64,000 bases of DNA, from NCBI GenBank assembly GCA_019775845.1, contig JADQAV010000025.1:124001-188000 (forward strand). The letters are read 5' to 3'. This DNA is from Myrmaecium sp. VS I D KN 1 (Eukaryota; Ascomycota; Dothideomycetes; Valsariales; Valsariaceae). This document shows positions 54,901-62,616 of the stretch, one piece after another. Below the pieces are notes generated by a model. The model saw nothing but the letters and a program-made list of their open reading frames with translations. It was not told where the DNA came from and ran no database searches. The stretch's first letter is position 1, and each line of letters begins with the position of its first letter. Made by a program: the position numbers and the translations under genes.

Positions 54901-57218
54901 TCATCCACGCGTTCGGAGGCTTTCTCTTGAGGTGGTTCAACCGACGGATGCTCAGGAGGCTCAGAAGCCTCCTCCTTCAGTTTCTTGACCTGTTTCGAAG
55001 AGAAGAAGCCGAGTAACCCCCCGCTTTCCTCCTCTTCAGATTCCTCATCCCCTGATGCCCATTGCTCGCTGTCCGACTCCGAACCAGACTCCTCTGTAGC
55101 GGAACCCGAGTCGGACGCGTCGTCAGAATCGAGAAGAGCGTCATCCACTTCCTCCAACTGCACCTTGGAGTAGTCGATCTCGTTGCCTTCCGCATCCACG
55201 GCCGGCCTTCCTGTATCTGGGGTTTCGTGGTCGAGCGGAGTGGCTTGCTGGTCCGCAACTTCGGACGATATTGATCTCAACTGATCGCCCCCTATTGCTT
55301 CATCCTCTTCCTGGCCAGGCTTTTGTAACGGTGTATTCTCCCCTTCGTAGTCCTTGTCTGGTTTCATTCCCTCCTCATCATCAATATCAGTACCTGACAT
55401 ATCACCATCGTCTCTAGCAGGCGTGGCCCCGTCAGCTTCTAAATGTTCCGAGTCTACAAGGTCCTCTTCGTCATGATCGCCTTCATCTTGAGACTCCACC
55501 TCTTCCGAGTCTGACCCCTCTTCTTCCGCGGCCAACGCCGCAGCATACTTCGCCCGCAGCTCGTCAGGACCAAGATTGGCATCCTCGTCAAGACCAGGCT
55601 CGTCTTCCTCGTCCTCTGACGAGCTGGTCATGTTCTCATCATCGTCGTCGGAGTCGTAATCTTCTTCGTCGGATTCATCCTCGGAAAGGTTCGTCGATGC
55701 AAGTTCGGACGATTTCCGCCGTCGTCGCTGATCGAGGAGTAACTGTGACTTGTCCAGCATCTCATCCAGCGCCTTCTGTCCTTGCTTGTGTTGCTCCTCC
55801 TCCCATCGTTGCAGTCGTCTCATGTTCACCTCGGCCTTAACCAGTTCAAACGCTTGTTTTAAGTCGGTCATGAGCTGCCTGTACCTAATGATATTTCGAT
55901 CCGTCTCCAGCTGAAGTTTCTCTTCCTCGGTGAGTACTCTTGAAGCCTCATGTTTGCTGGCAAACATCTCCTTCCATTTCTCTACGGCTTCCTGCGCAAG
56001 CCGTTTGGCAGCCTGCGCGTGCGTTCTTTGTTCTCGCAGCAGCAGTTTCTGGAAGTATATCGCGTGCGCTGTGATGTAGTCCCATCGTCCGTACACGGTT
56101 GGAGGCTCATCCTGCGGATCTGGCTGGTATGCAGAGCATCTCTCCTCACTCAAAAGCCCACCAGGTTGTGCTTCCCTAAGGATCCGTAGCCGTATGTCCG
56201 CCTCTCTCCGTGCTTCATCCGCGGTCCTGATCACACCTTCCTCCTCGGCGAGAGGGTCGTCATGTTCGAGGAACTCTTGGAGGCTCGCGTATTTCTTAGG
56301 CGGCGGTATGTTCGCGGGTTGGGTGACGGGCAGCTTTGGAACGCGAAGGTTAAGCTTCAGTCGTTTTGTCGGACCAGCGGGAGGTAGCTGTGAGAAATCG
56401 AGTGCCTGGAAGCCACTGTCAGAGCTTTCCGCGGACTCGGTGTCGTTAGCATCAGATGATTCCAGCTCCTCGACGCAAGCTTGGCTCGCAGCAGTGGACT
56501 GCCGGCGACGACGCGTCGGTCGCTCCACCACCATCGGCTGCTCACGTCGCGCCTTTGCCCTTGAAGTACGTCGGGCCGGTGTGTGTTCACACTGTGCATC
56601 CTCCTGTTCGATTTCGGGTGCCGACCTTCCCTTTGTCCTCCCAGACTTGCGTGGCGTGTCTTCTGGCGACTGCGCTGTGGAGAGCTTGGCAGACAAGCGT
56701 GACTTTCGACCTTTGTATGTAGCGGGCGTGGACGATGATACGGACGCGCGCGATCTGTTGCTTAGGACGCGCTCGCTTGGTGTACCGTTCGCTTGCGGCG
56801 CCTTGGGTGTCGCACCTGCCCGAGTCTTCCGTTTGCCATCGTCAGGCTGCAGCTCCGGAGGGAGTCGGTTGACCCGTCCAGACTTGCGTTTCCCATCGAC
56901 TATGAACGTGGTCGGGCCCTCCGACTCTCCAAAGTTCCATGGCGGCGACGCGGCACGCGACCGGGCGGGCGTGCTGTGAAGCCTGCGCTTCTTGCTGGGC
57001 CGCTCGCTGACGCCATTCTCGGCCGCGCTCTCCTCTTTGACGTCGGGCGCGGCGGTGTTGGAACGGTGGATGATGCGGAGTCCGGGGTCGGTCGGCTCGC
57101 GTTCGGTGGATGATGCGCGATGGGGGTCGAGATGGGCGTCGCCGTTGATGCCGTTCGACGTGGATGCGGTGGTGGAGTTGTTATCATGTTTGACCCCCGG
57201 ATTGTCCGCGTCAATCAT
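51927..57218 (-). CDS. SWR1: SWR1 chromatin-remodelling ATPase
   Basis: Catalytic subunit of the SWR1 complex, which swaps H2A for H2A.Z in nucleosomes. One uninterrupted exon, 1763 residues. The N-terminal 350 residues are Ser/Arg-rich. The HSA domain that binds actin and Arps is near 370-440 (VYGRWDYITAHAIYFQKLL). A long acidic region (about 520-860) suits histone binding. The ATPase begins LREYQHDGLEWLVGL near 912, with ADEMGLGKT near 935 and DEAH near 1039. The second lobe comes after a long insert: IFTQMTKVLDILEQFLN near 1470 and QDRAHRIGQTRDVHIYRFVS near 1562. The split ATPase is typical of INO80/SWR1. The tail is Lys/Arg-rich. Divergent from the NDUFB8 gene. Confidence 0.96.
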   Translation of the reverse strand: MIDADNPGVKHDNNSTTASTSNGINGDAHLDPHRASSTEREPTDPGLRIIHRSNTAAPDVKEESAAENGVSERPSKKRRLHSTPARSRAASPPWNFGESEGPTTFIVDGKRKSGRVNRLPPELQPDDGKRKTRAGATPKAPQANGTPSERVLSNRSRASVSSSTPATYKGRKSRLSAKLSTAQSPEDTPRKSGRTKGRSAPEIEQEDAQCEHTPARRTSRAKARREQPMVVERPTRRRRQSTAASQACVEELESSDANDTESAESSDSGFQALDFSQLPPAGPTKRLKLNLRVPKLPVTQPANIPPPKKYASLQEFLEHDDPLAEEEGVIRTADEARREADIRLRILREAQPGGLLSEERCSAYQPDPQDEPPTVYGRWDYITAHAIYFQKLLLREQRTHAQAAKRLAQEAVEKWKEMFASKHEASRVLTEEEKLQLETDRNIIRYRQLMTDLKQAFELVKAEVNMRRLQRWEEEQHKQGQKALDEMLDKSQLLLDQRRRRKSSELASTNLSEDESDEEDYDSDDDDENMTSSSEDEEDEPGLDEDANLGPDELRAKYAAALAAEEEGSDSEEVESQDEGDHDEEDLVDSEHLEADGATPARDDGDMSGTDIDDEEGMKPDKDYEGENTPLQKPGQEEDEAIGGDQLRSISSEVADQQATPLDHETPDTGRPAVDAEGNEIDYSKVQLEEVDDALLDSDDASDSGSATEESGSESDSEQWASGDEESEEEESGGLLGFFSSKQVKKLKEEASEPPEHPSVEPPQEKASERVDESNSGGEEEDKDEEDDDEDDEAPDSGIAGFFSKKQIHEMAESSEKMAEGQPHTNGVSESADDSVVLGKDVSAETVPSKSPAAENREATPCEDGYVIMEDVDSKLGKQDQDVEEVPRSPQSEASDHRRIKAPSQLLRGKLREYQHDGLEWLVGLYEQHTSGILADEMGLGKTIQTIALLAYLAVHEYSWGPHLVVVPTSVILNWEMEFKKFLPGFKILTYYGSQEERKRKRMGWLDDDRYNVVITSYQLIIHDQTAFKRRTWHYLVLDEAHNIKNFKSLRWQTLLTFKTARRLLLTGTPLQNNIDELWSLLAFLMPTQEDGTGGFADLAAFSNALSKPTNQILEQGKQELDAEGQARVKQLHEVLRPYILRRLKADVEKQMPAKYEHVVYCRLSKRQRQLYDGFMGRADTKQALSSGNYMSVMNCLMSLRKVCNHPDLFETRQIVTSFAMQRSVAADFEIKDFLVRKRLVKEEDNKLDLDFLGLLPVARESTSKLNAVSTQRIIAVKPLDDLIAVQTRRLGELQAVEKPAYPIAHHFAMRGISNYISHLQTCRSVTHHRTAHLPVYGKGIRERLDLKLNDRFILRAPRSQFESKNWYFSTSSALLSMVHTVPERAAIMKPYITRFSCVTPAAVAADLAPLALSERGAELVRASPWARKDPFHESRIRLSIAFPDKRLLQYDCGKLQRLDKLLRDLQAGGHRALIFTQMTKVLDILEQFLNIHGHRYLRLDGATKVEQRQMLCEQFNSDERILCFILSSRSGGLGLNLTGADTVIFYDLDWNPAMDKQCQDRAHRIGQTRDVHIYRFVSEYTVEANILRKSNQKRLLDDVIIQKGDFTTDAFNRISYRDALLEDDTLALDQDAEASAALDKVLGDAAGLSKVLEKVEDAEDVVAAKTAQKEITHDVHNDAADFDENASASTPKTPGTPAVVGEADDAAAGPAANPETEDRPHVDEYMIAHVEWEMRDIPIKPPDDRRRNKKGKDRGKRKRLRV

Positions 57219-57676
57219 CTCACCGGCAGGCGACCACCTTTGGCAGGGTGCAGGGAGGGACGGAGGGGGTGAACGTGGTGTCGATGGATAGGCACGCTCC
57301 AGAAGAGATCATTGCAATTTTCAGATTCGACCGGTGAGGCTTGCCTCGGGACTTATTCGCCGAAAACTGTCATGCGTGATGGGGAGTGGCAGGTACGAGT
57401 TTTGGAGGGAGCCGAAAAGTTAACCCGCACGTTTGGCCGCCTAGCTGCCTGGCTGCCTGGCACGCTCGCTCCGCCCTTGCGTCCTTCGTACTGACTAGCC
57501 CGATCTGACCTCACCCGCCAACCTCCCATCTCCACACCTCATCGACCCCATCGACCCCATCAACCCCATTCACGCTCCCCGCAATCAACCGCATCTGCTA
57601 CAGTCAGCAATCCCTCTCTCCACTCTTTCAATCGCATGCACTCTTCGTCCTAACGTCAATATCACCACCAGGAAAG
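57219..57676. promoter_or_regulatory. Divergent promoter of SWR1 and the NDUFB8 gene
   Basis: 458 bp between two divergent start codons. A CATCGACCCCATCGACCCCATCAACCCC-type short repeat lies at about 57540-57570 in the leader of the complex I gene. No TATA box is obvious. Confidence 0.6.
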
Positions 57677-58367
57677 ATGCTGTCGAGACGAATCGCTGCG
57701 GTCCGCCCGCTCACCCAAGCTCTCCGCCCGGCCATCACTGCCGCACGCACACCCTCCATCATCAGCCAGCTCCGCCATGCCTCCTCGCAGAACACCGCCG
57801 AGCTCGACGACCCAAACATGGTCAGTCCAACACGTCCACCCAGTCCCTCATAAGCCAACGCCCCCAAACCCTCAACCCGCACCACTGACATGCCGCCTCC
57901 GCCTCTCCGCGTCCCTTGGCCGCACCTCCAGAACGGCGGCTACCCCGTCGTCCCGGCCGAGAAGCGGCAGTTCCGCGACCCGTACGGGGACTGGTGGGAC
58001 GAGCAGGAGCGGCGCAACTACGGCGAGCCCGTCCACGAGGACAACGACATCCTTGGCATGTTCTCCCCGGAGGAGTACACCCACTTCACCCCCGGCTGGG
58101 GCGCCGTCCTCCTCGGCACCTTCGTCGCCACCCTCTTCGCCGGCCTCGGCCTCGTCCGCCTCTACTACCCCGACAAGCCCGCCGTCCCCCGCACCTTCCC
58201 CGGCGGCTTGGACCGCGAGCTCGGCGGCAAGGGCGCTTTGCCGGTGCGTTTACCCTCCGACTGTGACCTGACCCTACCCGGTCTAGGCGGTCCCGTATGA
58301 TGGATGATGGACGGCTGGCTGACGTAGATCTATGATTTAGGCTCGCGCCAACCTCGACGACTTGTGA
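57677..58367 (+). CDS. NDUFB8: Complex I NDUFB8 (ASHI) subunit
   Basis: Accessory subunit of the membrane arm of NADH:ubiquinone oxidoreductase, mitochondrial inner membrane. Three exons, 57677-57820, 57932-58243 and 58341-58367; donors GTCAGT and GTGCGT, acceptors CCAG and TTAG; 160 residues. The N-terminal Arg-rich presequence runs to about residue 36 (LRHASSQ). DPYGDWWDEQERRNYGEPVH, the family signature, follows. A single membrane helix (GWGAVLLGTFVATLFAGLGL) and YYPDKPAVPRTFPGGL come next. The last exon encodes only nine codons, including the stop. The length is typical of fungal orthologues. Confidence 0.92.
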
Positions 58368-59035
58368 TTTCGCGTTTCCTCTACTTCAGCGTCCCGGTAC
58401 GGTGGGGGAAGGGGGAAGAGACGGGTGTGAGCGCAGAAGCAAATATATTACCTCTACCTGTTTCATGTTTATTTTCAGAGCAGGCGCAATGGCAATTTCC
58501 AATTCCAATGACATAGAAGCGAGAAAGATCTCAACCATTCTCGTTCAACTGATCAAACCTGTCGTTATGTGGCGCTCTTTGAGATCTTGCGCGCGGACGA
58601 TCAAAAGTTGACGAAGAAGAGGGCTGAAAGAGGTGAAAAGCTGTGGTCTATGAATGAAACGAGGCGAACAGCAAAGGCGGGAAGCAACAACGTGAGACGG
58701 AACATAATTTGATACAATTCGATTCTCCGAAGAGGGTACGAGAGATGTGAGCGGAAAATGGCCGAATGATGGATGGACAAACAAAAAAATGACCAGATCA
58801 ATACACCGCACGCCTGCTTTTCTCCCTCTCTTTTGACAGATTGTCGCACTGTGAACCAGAAAGGAAAAAGAAAAAGAAAAAAAAGAAAAAGAAAAAGAAA
58901 AAGAAAAAAAGAAAAAGAAAAAGAAAAAGAAAAAGAAAAAGAGAAGAAGAGGTAGAGAAGAGAAAATCAAGACAAGAAGCAGCACCACAGCGCCCTCCTC
59001 CACCCTCTTACCCTCTTCGTCAACACGATGACACC
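58368..59035. other. Convergent intergenic region
   Basis: 3' ends of the NDUFB8 gene (+) and TMA23 (-). It includes a long polypurine tract. No gene recognised. Confidence 0.6.
58858..58952 (+). repeat. 95-nt polypurine tract, (AAAAAG)n
   Basis: An unbroken purine run made mainly of AAAAAG hexamers, with a few A-run length changes. It is downstream of both flanking genes, about 85 bp from the TMA23 stop. On the minus strand it is a CTTTTT-rich pyrimidine tract that could aid termination. Confidence 0.9.
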
Positions 59036-60550
59036 TCACTTCGAAGAAGCAGCGGCCGCAGCCTTCATCGCCTTCAACGCCTTCTTCTTCTTCCTCTTCG
59101 GCTCCCAGCCCTCATACGGGCCCGTCCGCGCGCGCTTGTGCTCCTTGAGCGCCTGGCGCGCCATCCGCTTCACCTTGTCCCGCAGCGTCTCCGTCGCCGC
59201 CGGCATGCCGCCCACGACGCCCTCCTGGGCGAGGAACTGCTCCTGCAGCGCCGCGAGCGCCTGCAGCTTGCGCCACTCGAGGTCGCCGTCCTGGCGGTCC
59301 GCGCGCGCGCGCTCGCGCTCGGCGCGCTTGCGGGCGCGCTTGAGCTCCTTGCGCACGGCCACGAGGTCGGCGGGGAGGAAGCGGTTGCCGGTGCGGAGGA
59401 GGACGGCCTCGTTGAGCGCGCCCGTGGCCGGGTCGTGGAGGGGCAGGGTCTTGAGGCGGGCTTTGGCCTCGCGGTCCCTGCGCGCCTGGCGGGCCGCCTC
59501 GCGCTCGGCTTTGCTTTTCGTGCGCTCCTGCTCCTCCCGTTGCTCCTGCTTTTTCGCCTTCTTCTCCTCCCGCTTCTTCCGCATCTTCTCCTTCTTCTTC
59601 TCCTTCTTCTCCCGGGACTTCGCTTCCTTCGCCAGCTGCGCCGCCTGCGCCTCGGACGTCTCTCCCGCCGCCGCCGCATCCGCCTCCGCCGCCCCTGTCG
59701 CCTCCTTCTTCGCCCGACGCTGCTCCACGTACTCCTCGAGTGTCATGCCCTTCTCCTGCGCCCGCTGCCGGTACCGCTCCTCCTTCTCTATCGACAGGCC
59801 CTGCAGGATCTCCGATGCGGTCGCGCTGGCTTCTACGCCATCCGCGGCTGACGCCTCGCGCCGCACCCGCTTGGCGGCGCGGGCCTCCGCCGCCTCCGCT
59901 TCCTTCCGCGCGCGCTTCTGCTGGCGCAACTCCTTCTGCGCCGCGTACTTGACTTGTCGCTTGTTTGACTTCTTCCTTTTGTCTTTCTTGTCGCCGCCGT
60001 CGCCCTCAGGCCTCGGCCCTTGCGGAACGAGTCGGATGACATTGTTCACCTGTCTCTCCTGGGGAAAGCTGCTGGCAGAGGATGGCGGGGTGCTGGACCT
60101 GAACTGGACGGAGGAGTCGGCGGCGGCGGGGGTGGACACGCCGGACACGGTGGTGGAGGTGAGAGTGGTGCTTGTGGTGCTGTTGCCAATGGTGCCAGGG
60201 ACGCCTTCGCCCTTGACGAAGAAGCCGTAGAGGCCGCCTTTGGCGAGACCGTGGTCACGGACTTGGGAGAGTGTTGTCTGTGGAGGGAGTGGTGGTCAGA
60301 ATGAGCGAAGGGGAAGCGGAGGCGGCAAATATGGATTGGTTACCTGTTGACCGGTGCCGAGAGTCTTCAAGCTCTCATCGAACGCTCGCATCCACCACTG
60401 GTCGGAGACATTGTGCTTCTTGATGCCGACGCCGAGGAAGTCGTTCTTCTTGGAGATAAGCAGCGGCTTGGCGAGACCGCGGTTTTTCGAGTCGAGGGAA
60501 TGGCCATCGCCGCGCCAGCCGCTCTTCTTAAGCAATGCAGCGGCGTCCAT
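59036..60550 (-). CDS. TMA23: Nucleolar ribosome-biogenesis protein Tma23
   Basis: Two exons, 60550-60344 and 60277-59036; donor GTAACC, acceptor ACAG; 482 residues. The N-terminus is a divergent G-patch as in yeast Tma23: MDAAALLKKSGWRGDGHSL, then GLAKPLLISKKNDFLGVG, then QWWMRAFDESLKTL. The remainder is extremely Lys/Arg/Glu/Ala-rich (KKDKRKKSNKRQVKY, SREKKEKKKEKMRKK), predicted as long charged helices with nucleolar-localisation signals. It ends KRKKKKALKAMKAAAAASSK. It is much longer than yeast Tma23 (about 211 residues), as seen for other filamentous fungi. Role in small-subunit assembly inferred from yeast. Confidence 0.85.
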
Positions 60551-60919
60551 CCAGAGCAGGGCGAGGGTGTAGTAGAGCGAGGTCGCGGAGGTGAAGGCGG
60601 CCGCGGCCGCGAGGGAAATTCTGCGGAGCGGTGGACCGTGCGACTGTTGGCGGCGGAAGGGTCCCTCGGATATCAGGCGGGCGACGGTGATGGACAGAGA
60701 CGGCTCGTCTCTCAGCGGGACGGGAATGCCAAACATGTGTTGGACAAGTGCATCGAGGTTGGTCGTGGTGGCATGGACGGCCTTCACTCGATCGCGGCCT
60801 GGCAGTTGTTCGGTCCTGAGAAAGTCCAGGCACGGAAAGCTGGAAATTCTCTGCCCAGGCCGTCAGGGCGGCGAAGGGATTGGCGCGACCGCACGGTGCC
60901 GATGGACCCCTACCGCGTA
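60551..60919. other. TMA23 promoter flank
   Basis: 369 bp between the TMA23 start and the foldback element; it should contain the TMA23 promoter. A minus-strand frame continues upstream of the start without a supported ATG. Nothing else seen. Confidence 0.55.
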
Positions 60920-61080
60920 CGGAATACTATAACTAGCTTCGGGCCACAACTAAGAACACCAAACCCTAAGACCGAGCTGGCACGCCGATACTAAACCCTA
61001 AGACCGGGCGGGCACGCCGTACTCGGCCAGCGATTCTATTAGGCCTACGGCTAGTAATTAAAATAAGACTTAAATAACTA
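60920..61080 (+). repeat. Left inverted end of foldback element
   Basis: Outer inverted repeat plus A/T-rich zone. It contains an extra tandem copy of a roughly 30-bp segment with AAACCCTAAGACCG (near 60960-60988 and 60993-61020), not duplicated at the right end, which makes the left arm longer. Confidence 0.8.
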
Positions 61081-61122
61081 TTTGGAGGACTAGTATTATA
61101 TAAAAGCCTATAATTCTCGCAG

Positions 61123-61480
61123 GTCTTTACGCAGGCCCCCTCGCAGGCCCTTACGTAGGCTCTGGTAGAGCCGTTTATAACGACGAGGAAGGATATCAGA
61201 TAGAAGCCTCGCAGGCCCTCACGCAGGCTCTCAAGCAGGCTCTCACGCAGGCTCTCAAGCAGGCTCTCACGCAGGCTCTCACGCAGGCTTCCACGCAGGC
61301 TCTCACGCAGGCTTCTATACAGGCCCTCACGCAGGCTCTCACGCAGGCTCTTACGTAGGCTTCCCCGTAGGCCCTTTCGCAGGCTCCCTCGTAGGCCCCT
61401 AGAGCGCCCTTAGGCTTCCTCGCAGGTCCTTTTGTAGGCTCACTCGCAGGCCCTTAAAGCACCCTCAGGCTCCCTCTTAG
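61123..61480 (+). repeat. 12-bp minisatellite array, left orientation
   Basis: Variants of GCAGGCTCTCAC (GCAGGCCCTCAC, GCAGGCTTCCAC, GTAGGCTCTGGT) in tandem, about 25 units, drifting in sequence toward the centre of the element. Confidence 0.8.
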
Positions 61481-61509
61481 GCCCTGTTAGAGGCTTACTA
61501 AGGGCGCTC

Positions 61510-61690
61510 TATGGGCATACGAGTAAGCCTGCGCGAAGGCCTGCGTGGAAGCCTGCGTGAGGGCCTGCGAGGACGATTTAGGGGCCTGCGTGAAAGCCTG
61601 CGTGAGAGCCTGCGTAGAAGCCTGCGTAGAAGCCTGCGTAGAAGCCTATATGAGAGCCTACGAGGCTTCTATACCAGAGCCTGCGAGGAT
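61510..61690 (-). repeat. 12-bp minisatellite array, inverted orientation
   Basis: The same 12-bp unit on the opposite strand (GAGAGCCTGCGT, AGAAGCCTGCGT), about 14 units. Being a multiple of three, it keeps a 68-codon frame open (61511-61717: repeated SLRE and SLRR) that is not a gene. Confidence 0.8.
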
Positions 61691-61737
61691 ATACGTAAAA
61701 CTTTATTAAAACTATAGGTTTATTTATATTCTTATTA

Positions 61738-61875
61738 TAGTAATTTAAATCTTAATTTAATTATTCGCCGTAGACTTAGTAGAATCGCTAGCTAATCCCC
61801 CGCGGCGCGGCGTACCAGCCCGGTCTCAGGTTTTGGTGTTCTTGGTTGTGGCCCGAAGCTAGTTACAGTATTCCG
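61738..61875 (-). repeat. Right inverted end of foldback element
   Basis: Reverse complement of the left end, without its internal 30-bp duplication. It is more G/C-rich at a few positions where the left end has A/T, so it may be less mutated. Confidence 0.8.
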
Positions 61876-62616
61876 TACCGCGGATGACCAAGCCCTATTC
61901 TGCCTCAGGTTCTGTTCAACCTCAGGGCTGCCTGTATGCCTGACGTCCCCGCCTCTTTCCTACGACATGTGACGGTCGTCGTGAGCTGTCCACTTCCACC
62001 TTCACCTCCGTTCACAGGCTTCAGCATATCCGGCGTGTAGCCTCTGTCAAACAATCAATAGGCGAGTAGCACACTGGCTTTAAGGCTTCATTCACGGCTG
62101 AACTGAGTATTTCCCATCCACCGTCCGTCCACTCGACTCACTCTCTGTCCTTTACCACTCGCGTCTCACAACAATATATCTGATGCTGAAAACAACTCCC
62201 TACTCCCACCTACTTCTCGTCGTTCTCCTGCCATGCGTTTCGGTCTTCTCTTGCAATCGCTGAACAACGCGGCCGGCAACTAACGGCACCTATCCACCCC
62301 CAGGCCCTCTCCCCCAATCGTAGTCCCACCGGGGCCCCCGGTAACCGCGCGTTGAATGACAGTTTCGAAAGCTAGGAGCTTGCGGGCGCAGCTACTCGTC
62401 TCCTTCTCGCAACCTACCGGTATTCGAGTGCAACGTGCCACCACGCTTGGTGTTTCTCCGAAGACGGGAGACTCACTGCCCAGCGATATCCATCCCATCC
62501 CATCGTACCAACGTTCAGCGCAGCGTTCATTCCATCCACCATCCTCCTCAGCATCCGATCCGGCACGAGAGCACCTTGAATCACGACGCCGCGTCTCCGA
62601 GAGCTATCTCTCCAAT
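61876..62616. other. Promoter and leader of the dsRNA-binding gene
   Basis: Pyrimidine-rich in places. The frame of the next gene is open from 62356, so a longer N-terminus is possible, but it lacks domains. No RNA gene recognised. Confidence 0.5.

Larger units (their letters stand above)
60920..61875. mobile_element. Palindromic foldback DNA element, non-autonomous
   Basis: A 956-bp element with long inverted ends, flanked on both sides by TA (60918-60919 and 61876-61877), as with a Tc1/mariner-type target duplication. The outer about 68 bp of each end (CGGAATACT... reading inward) match with about six differences, mostly transitions. Similarity continues inward through an A/T-rich zone (61029-61080 against 61738-61789) and then through oppositely oriented arrays of a 12-bp unit. 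The centre lies at about 61413-61496. No transposase is encoded, so movement would depend on an enzyme elsewhere. Mostly C/T or G/A differences suggest RIP or deamination. Confidence 0.8.

Noticed and set aside
17354-57218. A transcription/chromatin gene cluster (RPB1, SWD1, ELL-like, SWR1)
   Set aside because: The genes are spread over 40 kb, mixed with unrelated genes and in different orientations; chance is the simpler explanation.
61511-61717. 68-codon ORF with SLRE/SLRR repeats
   Set aside because: It is translation of a 12-bp minisatellite inside the foldback element.
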